DNA of 64,000 nucleotides, from assembly GCF_001469165.1 (NCBI RefSeq), contig NZ_JABX01000006.1, forward strand, positions 62,001 to 126,000, given 5' to 3'. The position numbers and the translations under genes were made by a program. Below the pieces are notes generated by a model, which searched no databases, was not told where the DNA came from, and worked only from the letters and a program-made list of their open reading frames with translations. This DNA is from Thiohalocapsa sp. ML1. GTDB taxonomy: Bacteria > Pseudomonadota > Gammaproteobacteria > Chromatiales > Chromatiaceae. Positions 42,923-51,713 of the stretch are shown here, piece after piece (the stretch's first letter is position 1; every line of letters starts with the position of its first letter).

Positions 42923-43249
42923 TCTTCACCCATCCAAGGCAGCCGCGCGCGTGCAAAGGAAAAGGCGCTGGAAGCGGCAAAGAATACCTGCACTGGATCT
43001 GCGAGCGCATCGTTCACGCCGCGGCTGCGCCCGGACCCGGGCAGTCTCGCTCCGACCGCCGCTACCTTTCGCAGCCTCTTGCTCGGCAGTTTTGCTGCCG
43101 CAAGCGACGAGCTGTTGCCGCTGTTCGGCTCTTGGCTCTCGAGGTTCGCCGACGCGCGGTACCTCGACCGCGAAGCCGCCTTTCGGCGACAGGACGTGAT
43201 GTCGCTCGACAGCGGTAGGCTCCGCTGTGCGGACCATTTGCCCGGGTGA
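42923..43249 (+). pseudogene. Coding-like remnant upstream of the FGE fragment
   Basis: A frame open from 42923 to TGA at 43247 encodes protein-like sequence: AKEKALEAAKNTCTGSASAS, LRPDPGSLAPTAATFRSLLL, then GSFAAASDELLPLFGSWLSR and FADARYLDREAAFRRQDVMS. It has no good start codon and stops just as the FGE frame begins in another frame. Together with the FGE fragment it appears to be the middle of a single larger gene that suffered a frameshift. No family is recognisable for this part. Confidence 0.5.
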
Positions 43250-43773
43250 GGCACCTTGGGCGGAGCTTCGACTGGTACGAGGCGGTCGCCTTCTGCCGCT
43301 GGCTCACGGCGCGGCTCGCGCTGCCTGAGGACAGCGTCCGCCTCCCGACAGAGTTGGAATGGGAGAAGGCGGCGCGGGGCGAGCAGGGGCTCGAGTATCC
43401 CTGGGGTGCGGAGTACCGGTCTGGCTTTGCCAACGTTGATGAGACGGATCGCCACGACATCGCCAAATCAAAGGCCGGCCCCTGGTTTCTGGATCAGACC
43501 ACCGCCGTTGGCGTGTACCCGCACGGCGGCTCGCCCTACGGCGTCGAGGACCTGGCCGGAACGGTCTGGGAGTGGTGCCTGAACAGGGGCGACAACCTGG
43601 ACGTCGTCGCGGCCGACACCAGCGGCCCCGCGCGGGCGTTGCGCGGCGGCTCCTGGCTCAATCCTCCGCGCGACGCCCGCGCCGACTTCCGCCCCTGGCT
43701 TCTTCCCGACGATCGCTTCGACCTCGGGGGGGTTCGGTTGTTGTCGTCGGTCCCCATCGACGCTGACCGCTGA
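43246..43773 (+). pseudogene. Truncated formylglycine-generating-enzyme (FGE/SUMF1) domain
   Basis: About 175 residues of an FGE-sulfatase domain: [88 protein letters not shown] and [15 protein letters not shown]. The first third of the domain and any partner domain are missing, and the frame begins abruptly after the frameshifted remnant upstream. In bacterial conflict proteins FGE domains are usually peptide- or glycan-binding modules rather than enzymes. It resembles the intact FGE domain at the end of the 48121-50694 gene. Transcription is toward the repeat-rich region and away from the RING gene. Confidence 0.8.
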
Positions 43774-44762
43774 TCTGCTGTGCGCTGTTTGCTGTTTCCT
43801 GTCCGCGAGTCCCTGGCTCCGTCGCACAGCGGCGGAGCCCCGCGCATTTTTTCGCATCGTACACGATAACGCGAAGCCCGTAGGGCATAGGCTGGGTTGC
43901 GGCACGCAACCCAGCGCCCGGGATCACCACACAAACCGCTTCCGACTGGTGCCGAGGCTCCGCCTCGGCACCGGCCTCGGCGGCTCTGCCGCCAGTGCAC
44001 GGCGCCGTGGCGGCTGAGCCGCGACGAGGCGTACCGAGGCAGAGCCTCGGCACGAGGTAAAAAATGCGCGGCTTCGCCGCTTCGCGGCCGAGCCGAACTC
44101 CCACGCTGGAGCGTGGGAGCGAGGCGGGATGTGTTTCCCGGCGACGAGCTGCTCGCCGCTTGCCGCCCGCGGGGCCTGCCCATCGGCAATCTGACCTCCC
44201 AATTCCCACTGGTGCCGAGGCTCCGCCTCGGCACCGGCCCCAGCGGCTCTGCCGCCAGTGCACGGCGCCGCGGCGGCAGAGCCGCGAAGAGGCGTACCGA
44301 GGCAGAGCCTCGGCACGAGGTAAAAAATGCGCGGCTTCGCCGCTTCGCGGCCGAGCCGAGGACTCGCGGGCAGGAAACAGCAAGCTCGGGTTCCGACTGG
44401 TGCCGAGCCTCCGGCCCGGCACCGACGCCGGCGGGTCCAGGCTCGCGACACCGCTCCAGCGGTGTCGCGCGTCTGTGGGCGCTCTGCGCCCCGGTGCGCC
44501 GAGGTAACCGGAACGGCGCAGAGATGAGGGCAGGCACGACTGGTGCTGAAGCTCCGCCTTGGCACAAGATGAGCCCGAGGCCATCACGCCGCTCCAGCGG
44601 CGAAGGGGTGGAGTCGTGAGCGCCGGTCGCGAGCGCGCATTGTCGCTGCGCGGTGCATGCCCTATGCTCGGTCGCACCGTCGACGCCGTCGGCGCCCAGC
44701 CGATCCGCGTTCGGCAATGGCGCGGCGGCGCCGTTGTCAGGCCACCGAGGGGGGAGACCCGC
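43774..44762. repeat. Repeat-rich intergenic region with two full palindromic elements
   Basis: No gene is seen. From left to right: a TAGGCTGGGTTGCG/CGCAACCCAG hairpin (43890-43917); the TGCCGAGGCTCCGCCTCGGCA-type element at 43948-44055; a GCGCGGCTTCGCCGCTTCGCGG segment with CTCCCACGCTGGAGCGTGGGAG (44098-44119); a second copy of the element at 44211-44318 with the same GCGCGGCTTCGC tail; a partial copy at 44398; and the GCGACACCGCTCCAGCGGTGTCGC palindrome (44446-44469). The two full copies are about 90 percent alike by eye. Such arrays resemble REP/BIME clusters. They may reflect insertion hot spots. Confidence 0.85.
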
Positions 44763-45701
44763 ATGCCCGAGGACACGCCGCGGCCATGGCACCGCCTGTT
44801 CGGTGTCACGCTGACGGATCTGTTCGCCGGCACGCCGTGGCGGGTGGAGCTGGAGAAGGAGCTGGCGCTGCGGAGCCAGTTGCTCGACGTCGTCATTATC
44901 GAGCAAGGCGCCGGCGGCGAGCGCACCGACGCCGTCGCGGGGCTTGAGCTTCCCGACGGTCTGGAGGGGCTTCGCGCGCACAACCTGCTGACCTACAAGT
45001 CGCAGCACGAGGCCTTGGACGGCTGGGCCGTCGAGGAGCTGATCGGCCACTACGTCAACTATCGCAAGCTGCTGATGTCTGCGTCCAAGCAGCAAGCGCT
45101 GCCGGCGGCGGCGAGCTTCCAGCTCTACGCGGTCGCGACCCGCCATCCGGCCAAGCTTGCGGCCGGCGTACAGCTCGCGGCGACGCCGTGGCCGGGTGTC
45201 TTCGACCTCCACTGGGGTACGCGCCGCATCCGGCTCATCGTGCTCGGTGCGATCGCCAAGCATCCGCGCAACGCCCCGTGGGAACTGTTCAGCGCCGAAA
45301 TGGATCGGATTCGCCACGGGGTGGCGCATTATCGCGCCCGTACCCCGCAGACCGCAGCCCTGCTGCACGAGCTCTATTTTCGCTACCGACTGGAGCTGCC
45401 GACCATGGCCTACACCCTGGATGACTATGCCCGCGACAGCCACCGCTTCATCCTCGATCACCTGACCCCTGAGCAGCGGCGCGCCTTCCTGCGAGAGGTG
45501 CCGCCGGCAGAGCGCCTTCGCGATCTATCGCCGGAAGAGCGGCGCGCCTTTCTGCGAGAGGTGCCGCCGGAAGAGCGCTTGAGCGGGCTGCCGCCGGAAG
45601 AGCGCCTGCGCGGGCTGAGCCCGGAGGATATCCGCAAGCTCAAAGCGCATCTCGATCAGCTCGGCGTCACAAGCGACGCGGAAGACGTGCCGGGGTCGTA
45701 G
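44763..45701 (+). CDS. Rpn/PD-(D/E)XK-like nuclease family protein with C-terminal repeats
   Basis: A 312-residue protein. The N-terminal DLFAGTPWRVELEKELALRS region, LLDVVIIEQG (Asp) and NLLTYKSQHEALDGWAVEEL (Lys) match the D...(D/E)xK strand-turn of Rpn-type (recombination-promoting) or transposase_31-like nucleases; HYVNYRKLL follows. The last 90 residues are tandem Leu/Arg/Glu motifs of the type REVPPEERL-SGLPPEERL-RGL, a repeat often found at the end of these proteins. GGGGGAGACCCGC before the ATG at 44763 is a good ribosome site. It stands alone in a repeat-rich region. The catalytic set is incomplete by eye, so activity is uncertain. Confidence 0.75.
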   Translation: MPEDTPRPWHRLFGVTLTDLFAGTPWRVELEKELALRSQLLDVVIIEQGAGGERTDAVAGLELPDGLEGLRAHNLLTYKSQHEALDGWAVEELIGHYVNYRKLLMSASKQQALPAAASFQLYAVATRHPAKLAAGVQLAATPWPGVFDLHWGTRRIRLIVLGAIAKHPRNAPWELFSAEMDRIRHGVAHYRARTPQTAALLHELYFRYRLELPTMAYTLDDYARDSHRFILDHLTPEQRRAFLREVPPAERLRDLSPEERRAFLREVPPEERLSGLPPEERLRGLSPEDIRKLKAHLDQLGVTSDAEDVPGS

Positions 45702-46462
45702 GTCGAGCCGACGTGAGCGGGCCCGACAGTCGCCCCGGACGCAGCGCCCTAGTAGAGCCTCGGCACCAGCTTGGAGCCGGGGCGTCCCGCCCCGGACCCA
45801 TGGAGCCGGGGCGTCCCGCCCCGGGCACAGCGCGCCAGACCCGCCCAATGCCCAGCATCCATAGGACGCGCAGCCGCCGCGCCCCGTCCCGAACCCGGCC
45901 TTCTCCGATACCGCAACACTGCAGCGGCACACAATGCTCCGACTGCTTCCCCGAGGCCCCTCTCGCGCCCAGGCTCCGGCGTGGGACTGTCTGGCAGCCC
46001 CTCCAGCGGCGCGTCGCACCGGACGCGCGATGCATTGGACGCGACGCTGGAGCGTCGGCCCGTGCGCCCACGCTGGAGAGATTGTGAAAGTATTCCCTTA
46101 TGAGCCACAAAACGGCCTCGTCGTAGGGTGGGTCAAGCGAAGCGGACCCACCGTTGTGCGTATCGAATCCAATGAAAGTCAATGCCTTACAGGCAGCGCT
46201 GAAGCTGGGTCAGGTGGAACCGCTGCGCTTGTTCCACCCTACATCCGAATACTTTCACAGTCTCTGGAGCGTGGGAGCGAGGCGGGAAATAATACCTGGC
46301 TCCGCCGCTTCGCGGCGGAGCCGCGGACTCGCAGGCAGGAAACAGGAAACGAAAAGATGTTCCGACTGGTGCCGAGGCTCCGCCTAGGCACCGGCTCCGG
46401 CGCTCTGCCGACAGCGCAGGGTCGGACTGCTGCGGAAAGGAGGTATCTTCCTAGGTCACGGC
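45702..46462. repeat. Intergenic region of palindromic repeat fragments
   Basis: No gene is seen. The features are two copies of CCGGGGCGTCCCGCCCCGG (45777-45795 and 45806-45824), fragments of the CGCTGGAGCGT type (near 46046-46078), a GTAGGGTGGGTCAAGCGAAGCG-type element (46123-46152), a GGTGGAACCGC...TTCCACCCTAC pair, CTCCGCCGCTTCGCGGCGGAG (46301-46321) and a degenerate TGCCGAGGCTCCGCCTAGGCA copy (46371-46391). These match REP-like sequences elsewhere in the window and lie at the 3' ends of two convergent genes. Confidence 0.75.
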
Positions 46463-47890
46463 CTACTCTCGAATGGCCCAGAGCTCCAACTGGAGCCCCG
46501 GAAAGTCGCCGCCCACGTGCAGCCCGAAGCCCCCGCCGCTGGCGGTCTGCCGCCACAGCTCGGCGCTGCGGTCGAGTTCGAAATAGACGAAGCCCGCGCG
46601 ATAAGGGATTTCGCGCGGCGCAACCGGCAGTGGGTGTAGCGCGACACCGGGCAGCGCGAGCTTGACCAGATGCAGGATCATGTCGATGGGGCCGATCTTG
46701 ACCTGGGCCGGGAAGCGGTTGCGCAGCAGCTCGGAGGACAACTGCGCTTGGCCCGCTAGCACGAAGTGCGCGCTCGTGAACAGCGACGGGTCCGGCACCA
46801 GCGCGATGCGAAAGCCGTACTTGCGGTCCTGGATCGCGATGGCGACGGCGCGCTCGACGCCCTCCGTGGGCACGCCGACGCCGGGTCTGGGGTCGCCCAG
46901 TTCCGCGAGGCGGTCGCCGACGGCGCGGCGGTTCGGCGGCTCGGTGGCGGAGCCGTTGACTTCGTCGAGCAGTTCGCGGATCTCCGGGGACGATTTGGGC
47001 TGGGCTGGGGGCTCGGCGAGGTCGACTTGCGGTGGCCCGGAATTGCTCCGGGCTGCATCCTCATCCGGGCTCCCGGGCTGTGGATCTTGCTTTGCGTCAT
47101 CACCGATGGGGCCTGGGCTGTCTCTTCTCGCAGCGGCGACGAAGCAAACCTGTCGTCCCTGCCCACGAGGCTCAAGGAGGCCCCGCTTCACCATGTCGCG
47201 GAGAGAGCGCACCGCGGTGGCGTGGCTCACCTGGGCCACCGTCATGTAGTCCGCTGCCGTCAGTCGGCCCTCGCGGTGCAGGTGATCCATGGCTTGGCGC
47301 TGCGCCTCGGACAACCCTTGCTTGGCAAGCGCGTCAGCGTCGTTGCCATTGCGCAAGACGATTGGTGTGTCAGGGACTCTGCGCCGCTGTTCGGTTGCGG
47401 TCTGGTGTGGAGTCTCCACCGGCTGCGCGAGCAGCCACTCGATGCCGCGGATCAAGTGCTCCATGTGGCCGCGAAAGTGGCGCCCGGCGGCGTGCACCGT
47501 CGCCGCGTTGCGGTACGCGAGCGGCGCGATGCTGGCGGGCAATGCGGCCTCGTCCGGCATCTGGGCGTCGTCCAGCAGCACCGGGATCAGCGGGATGCCG
47601 CGCCGGAGCGCGATCTCGATCTCGGTGCGGACGAAGTCCCGCGGCGCATCGAGCCGGCGCTGCCCGTTCGCGTCCTCGGCCGTGAGCCAATGCCGCCCCA
47701 TCACCACGAGCACCAGGTCGCATTGGCGGATCTGCCGATCCAGCCAGTCCCGAAAGTCGACGCCCAGGGGGATATCGTCCACGTCCATGAACAGATGCTC
47801 GCGCCCGAAGTGCTGCTCCAAGCGCATGTAGATGGCCAATGCGGCGTGCGCGCTGTCCTCGCGGCGGTAGCAGATGAAGATCTTGGACAA
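46463..47890 (-). CDS. TIR - winged helix - TssK C-terminal domain fusion
   Basis: A 475-residue protein. Residues 1-155 are a TIR domain (MSKIFICYRREDSAHAALAI, LFMDVDDIPLGVDFRDWL, FVRTEIEIALRRGIPLIPVL with the catalytic-type Glu). Residues 190-252 form a winged helix (LSEAQRQAMDHLHREGRL, VAQVSHATAVRSLRDMVKRG). Residues 300-340 hold the linker EIRELLDEVNGSATEPPN...LGDPRPGVGV. From 358 to the end is the C-terminal domain of type VI secretion baseplate protein TssK: FRIALVPDPSLFTSAHFVLA, LLRNRFPAQVKIGPIDMIL, PLPVAPREIPYRAGFVYFEL, LHVGGDFPGLQLELWAIRE. No other type VI gene is in the window. The TssK part may tether the TIR effector to, or sense, a baseplate. One frame covers all, with no frameshift. 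Confidence 0.9.
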   Translation of the reverse strand: MSKIFICYRREDSAHAALAIYMRLEQHFGREHLFMDVDDIPLGVDFRDWLDRQIRQCDLVLVVMGRHWLTAEDANGQRRLDAPRDFVRTEIEIALRRGIPLIPVLLDDAQMPDEAALPASIAPLAYRNAATVHAAGRHFRGHMEHLIRGIEWLLAQPVETPHQTATEQRRRVPDTPIVLRNGNDADALAKQGLSEAQRQAMDHLHREGRLTAADYMTVAQVSHATAVRSLRDMVKRGLLEPRGQGRQVCFVAAARRDSPGPIGDDAKQDPQPGSPDEDAARSNSGPPQVDLAEPPAQPKSSPEIRELLDEVNGSATEPPNRRAVGDRLAELGDPRPGVGVPTEGVERAVAIAIQDRKYGFRIALVPDPSLFTSAHFVLAGQAQLSSELLRNRFPAQVKIGPIDMILHLVKLALPGVALHPLPVAPREIPYRAGFVYFELDRSAELWRQTASGGGFGLHVGGDFPGLQLELWAIRE

Positions 47891-48000
47891 GACTGCGCGT
47901 CCTCGTGGCGGGCTTCTCGGTATTCGACGGCCATCGGGGGAAGTCCCGGCAGTGTAGCCGGGGCAGCCGGGAGGTCCAATGTTTGCGCAGGACGTCGGAC

Positions 48001-48099
48001 GTAGGCTGGGTTGAACTTGCGAAACTCAGCGGTGCGAGCGGGTGTGCGGGTTGGTGCGGCGCTCGGGGACGCTGGGTTTCGCGCCTCAACCCAGCCTAC
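48001..48099. repeat. Inverted repeat GTAGGCTGGGTTGA...TCAACCCAGCCTAC
   Basis: Arms at 48001-48014 and 48086-48099 are perfectly complementary, with inner arms GCGAAACTCAGC and GCTGGGTTTCGC also pairing. It sits between two minus-strand genes. It is a common REP-like structure in related genomes and could act as a transcriptional or mRNA-stability element. Confidence 0.85.
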
Positions 48100-48120
48100 G
48101 GCCTGGGTTGCGTTGATGGG

Positions 48121-50694
48121 TCACCATCTGAGTCGGCTCGGTGGTGACCGACGGCTCAAACGTGTTGAAAGTTGATATGCCTCTAATGAACATGTCAAGC
48201 GAAACCCCCTGTCGATGCTTCGGCCGGGCAGGTGGTCATCCCGGTAATCTATCCTTGCCAGCCTTGGTGGTACGCGCCAAGACCCACCTCGCAGAGCCGA
48301 TGCATATGTTTTCTCTCTCGTCTCGGGGTCCATCAGTTCATCTAAACACCACTCCCATACGGTCCCACACATGTCCTCAACCCCGAAAATAGAGCGTCCA
48401 TGCGGATACATACCTACCGCAGTGACTGCCTCCAAGTACGTGGCCCGAGCACCATGCTGAGGGTCGCCAGTCTCCTCAACGTTCGCATACCCCCACAAGT
48501 AGGAGCCACCCCATGGATACGCAATCTCTGTTTTTCCGCGGGCCGCAAACTCCCATTCGAACGTAGTTGGCAATCGCACGCTACCGGTAGCGGCGTCAAT
48601 CTGCTCACCAAACCAGTTGCAGAAAGCAACGCATTCTTCCCAGTGCACAGAAACCATTGGCCGGTTCCAAAACGCAGGCTCTCTGCTTGGGGGCTCCGGC
48701 GGGACCCATTCCCCCCACCAATGTTCATCTTCGTAACCCCCGTGTTCGACGAAAGACCAGAACTGTTTGTTTGTCACAGGGTATCGACTAATCCAGAAAC
48801 GCGGCACGTCGACCTCTGCGCCCCAAGGGGCTCGCATGCGTCCACTGGGGATTTCGATCCAAGAAATATCGGGGAGCCCGTCCGCGAGTATTCCTACTCC
48901 AGGCCGTGGATCACCCAACTCATCCAATCTATCGCCTATCGTCAGTCGCCGCTTGGGTGATGTCGCGGGATCGATGATCTCCTCAAGCAGCGCTTGGATT
49001 TCAGGCGGGTACAGCGGCTCGGGGGGCATCCCGGGGGCCTTGCCTGCGTCATCTCGGGCGGCGGGCGCCTCGATCGGCACCTCGAACTCGACAGTCCCAA
49101 CCCCCGGCCTCGGGTCGCCCAGCGCGTCGAGCCGGTCGCCGATCTCAAGGCGGCGCGGCGGTTCGGTCTTGGGGTCGGCGATTTCATCGAGCAATCGCTG
49201 GATCTCTCCGACGGGGTCCGCGTCTGCATCGCCCTCCGGGCCTCGCGCTCCCTTGGCCCCGGCGGCCGGAATCTCCGACTCGCCGGCTTCGGCCGGCGGC
49301 GGCAGCGCTCCCTCGCGCCACCAGCGTTCCAGGGCTTTGGCCAAGTCCGGGGCGGTGGGCGACTCTGCGAGCCGCTGCCAGTCCAGCCAGTCAAGCAGCG
49401 GTCCGCTCGTGCTGCCGGAGCCGGGCGGTGCAACGTCCTCGGTACGCAGCAGCAGTCCGCCGGTGTCGTCTGCCGGGGGCTCGGCGCCGGCCTCGGCCCA
49501 CAGCGCCCGCGCCGCGCTGGTCCAGAGCCGCACGGCGCGGGCCTGGTCGGCGCGCGGGGCGATGCGGCCGGGCTCGGTCTCCGCCAGCAGCTCGATGGGG
49601 ATGCCTTGGCCGCGCAGCCAGTCGGCGATGGCCTTGGCGGCGGCCTCGTCGGCGGCGGCGTGGACCAGCCGCAGCGGGGGCGGTGCTGCCGCGGCGAGCT
49701 GGTCGGCGGCCTCGGCCCTCGGCAGCTCGGCTTGCAGCAGCCAGCGGCGGCCGGTGAGTGTGGTCAGCTCGATGAGGGTGCCGGGTGGGTCTAGGGGGAT
49801 GCAGGTGCCGCGGGTGATGCTGTGCCAGGCGCCCTCGGCGCCGCCGGCGCGCACGTGCAGGCGGGCCGGCAGCGGGCTCGGCAGGGTGATGACCGGGGTG
49901 TCCGCCGTCGTCGGGTCCAGCAGGTGCAGCACGGGGTTGTCGGCGCCGCCGCGCACGGTGACGCCGAGCTCGGCCTGCGCCAGCGGGGGCGGCAGGCGCT
50001 CGGCGAGCCAGCGGGGCAGGGCGGCGGGCTCGCCGGCGGCGTCGGACCAGCCGCCGCCGTCTTGCAGCGCCAGCGCGGCGTAGCGGGCGAGCTGCCGGGC
50101 TTGCGCCTCGGCCGCGGGGCCGAGGCGCCGGCGGATGCCGGGCAGGGTGCGCTTGGCGAGCCGGGACAGGCTGATGCGCCGCGCCTCGTCGCCTTCGCGG
50201 GCGATCTCGGCGAGCAGGCTGCCCAGGCCCTGCGCCAGGGCCTGGTCGTCGCCGCGCAGCGCGTGGTAGCGCAGGTCGCGCTCCAGGCGGTCGGCGGCGG
50301 GCCAGTGGCGGGTCTGCTCGCGGGTGAAGGCCCAGAGGGTGTCGAGGTGCAGGGGCGGCGTGGCGGGGTCATCCGGCAGCGCGAGGTCGTCGCCGTCTGC
50401 CGGGCGGGCGTCGGCAGCGCGGGCGACGCCTTGGAGTCCGCCGGCGAGCACGGCGGCGATGCCGAGGTGCAGCACGATCTCGGCGCTGCTGCGGGCGGCC
50501 ACCAGCGGGCTCCGCCAGAGCCGCGCCTCCAGCTCGGCGCCGGCCGCGGGCAGGAATGCGAGCCGGGCGTTGCGCAGCAGCAGCGGCTCGATGCGCGGGG
50601 CGAGCACCAGCGCGCGCGCCAGGGCCAGCACCCGCGCATCCAGGGGCTGGCGGAGCACGAAGCGCTCCAGGTCGTTCGGGCCGCGCCAGGTCAT
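48121..50694 (-). CDS. VMAP-like protein with C-terminal FGE-sulfatase domain
   Basis: An 857-residue protein. The N-terminal 250 residues are helical (LERFVLRQPLDARVLALARA, RDLRYHALRGDDQALAQGLG). A beta-rich middle part follows (LGVTVRGGADNPVLHLLDP, GRRWLLQAELPRAEAADQL). Then comes a possible TIR-like unit (LRLVHAAADEAAAKAIADWL) and two copies of the linker EIQxLLxEIxDPxTxPxRRLxIGDRL-xxLGDPRPGVG. The last 240 residues are an FGE domain (WISRYPVTNKQFWSFVEHGG, VRLPTTFEWEFAARGKTEIA, VWEWCLDELMD, ALRGGSWRVPP). It fits the third component of vWA-MoxR-VMAP ternary conflict systems. Its ATG overlaps the vWA gene stop. The FGE-coding part (48130-48960) is noticeably richer in A and T than its neighbours, suggesting later acquisition. 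Confidence 0.82.
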   Translation of the reverse strand: MTWRGPNDLERFVLRQPLDARVLALARALVLAPRIEPLLLRNARLAFLPAAGAELEARLWRSPLVAARSSAEIVLHLGIAAVLAGGLQGVARAADARPADGDDLALPDDPATPPLHLDTLWAFTREQTRHWPAADRLERDLRYHALRGDDQALAQGLGSLLAEIAREGDEARRISLSRLAKRTLPGIRRRLGPAAEAQARQLARYAALALQDGGGWSDAAGEPAALPRWLAERLPPPLAQAELGVTVRGGADNPVLHLLDPTTADTPVITLPSPLPARLHVRAGGAEGAWHSITRGTCIPLDPPGTLIELTTLTGRRWLLQAELPRAEAADQLAAAAPPPLRLVHAAADEAAAKAIADWLRGQGIPIELLAETEPGRIAPRADQARAVRLWTSAARALWAEAGAEPPADDTGGLLLRTEDVAPPGSGSTSGPLLDWLDWQRLAESPTAPDLAKALERWWREGALPPPAEAGESEIPAAGAKGARGPEGDADADPVGEIQRLLDEIADPKTEPPRRLEIGDRLDALGDPRPGVGTVEFEVPIEAPAARDDAGKAPGMPPEPLYPPEIQALLEEIIDPATSPKRRLTIGDRLDELGDPRPGVGILADGLPDISWIEIPSGRMRAPWGAEVDVPRFWISRYPVTNKQFWSFVEHGGYEDEHWWGEWVPPEPPSREPAFWNRPMVSVHWEECVAFCNWFGEQIDAATGSVRLPTTFEWEFAARGKTEIAYPWGGSYLWGYANVEETGDPQHGARATYLEAVTAVGMYPHGRSIFGVEDMCGTVWEWCLDELMDPETREKTYASALRGGSWRVPPRLARIDYRDDHLPGRSIDRGFRLTCSLEAYQLSTRLSRRSPPSRLRW

Positions 50695-51713
50695 CGGGGC
50701 CTGGCGTCGGCGCCGCGGCGGCGCACCAGGCCGGCGGTGGTGCGCGGCGACCAGTGGATGAGCGTGACGTTGGCCGGCAGGCGGCGCGCGCGGTGGTCGA
50801 GGGGCAGCGGGGTCAGCAGTAGCAGGGGGCTGCCGGTGCGCGCGCAGTCGGCCGCGAATGCCTCCCACCCGTCCCGGGGCGCGGCGGCGCTCGGGCTCTG
50901 CAGGCCGAGGTCGCTCGCGGCCAGCACCGGCCGGCCGTCCGGCGTCCAGGGCGCGGGCGCGCCGGCGGCGCCCCAGTGCTCGGCCGTCAGGGGGTCGCCG
51001 TCGAAGCCGAAGGTGGTCACGGCATGCCGGCCCAGCACGTCGCGCACCTGCTCGTCCAGGTCGTGCAGGTCCGGCCAGAAGGGCACCATGGACCCGCTGT
51101 AGTCGAGCAGGAGCTGGCAGCCGGCGGCGACGGTGGGCTCCGCCTGCCGCGGCAGCTCAGGCAGCACGCGCCGCCGGACGATGGCCGCGAGCAGCCGCGG
51201 CAGGTCCGCGGTGCCGCCGCGACGGCGGGTGGCGAGCGCGGCGGAGAGGACGTGGCGGGCGCCGGGCTCCGGCAGCAGCCGGGCGCGGGCGACGACGGGC
51301 TCCGGGGCCTGCGAGAAGGGGTTGGCCGGCCCGGCCAGCCAGGCGGGCGGTTCGGCGTCCGGTGGGGCCAGATCCGCCAGCTCCGTGAGGGTGCAGGCGC
51401 GCGTGCCCTCGGGCAGCTGCGGGCGGCGCGGCGGCTGCGGGAGCGCGGGCGGCTCCGCGGGCGCGCCGCGCCGCTCGGAGGGCGCCGCGGCGTCCACCGC
51501 GGAGCCCGAGACCAGGTGCGGCTGCCGGCTCGCCGCCGTGTCGGCGGCGCTCGGCGGGCGGAGCCCAAAGCCCAGGCAGGCGGCGATGGCCGCGGCCTGC
51601 CGCGGCTCGCGGCAGTCGAGCCGGGACAAGGCCCGGGCCAGGTCGCCCAAGTGGATCTCGCGCCGACGCTCATCCCGGACGCGCGGGGCCTGCTCGGGGT
51701 CGGCCGGGCTCAT
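50691..51713 (-). CDS. vWA domain protein, partner of MoxR
   Basis: A 340-residue protein. The first 30 residues form a helix (REIHLGDLARALSRLDC), then a Pro/Ala-rich stretch. From about 195 a von Willebrand A domain begins: AAGCQLLLDYSGSMVPFW carries the MIDAS D-x-S-x-S (204-208), and later VTTFGFDGDPL and LLLLTPLPLD. It ends in a positively charged tail. Intact MIDAS indicates metal-dependent binding, unlike the WD40 vWA proteins. MoxR ATPases remodel vWA partners. Its ATG overlaps the MoxR stop and its stop overlaps the ATG of the VMAP-like gene, so the three are made in concert. The frame also reads upstream through the MoxR gene in another frame; that part is not real. Confidence 0.88.
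   Translation of the reverse strand: MSPADPEQAPRVRDERRREIHLGDLARALSRLDCREPRQAAAIAACLGFGLRPPSAADTAASRQPHLVSGSAVDAAAPSERRGAPAEPPALPQPPRRPQLPEGTRACTLTELADLAPPDAEPPAWLAGPANPFSQAPEPVVARARLLPEPGARHVLSAALATRRRGGTADLPRLLAAIVRRRVLPELPRQAEPTVAAGCQLLLDYSGSMVPFWPDLHDLDEQVRDVLGRHAVTTFGFDGDPLTAEHWGAAGAPAPWTPDGRPVLAASDLGLQSPSAAAPRDGWEAFAADCARTGSPLLLLTPLPLDHRARRLPANVTLIHWSPRTTAGLVRRRGADARPR

Noticed and set aside
43246-43773. An active formylglycine-generating enzyme
   Set aside because: The first part of the domain is missing, no sulfatase gene is near, and such domains in this context usually bind ligands rather than act as enzymes.
43536-45461. Long minus-strand frames across the repeat region, up to 641 codons
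   Set aside because: The apparent protein is made of translated palindromic elements (repeated RCRGGASAPVG-type strings) and the complement of real plus-strand genes.
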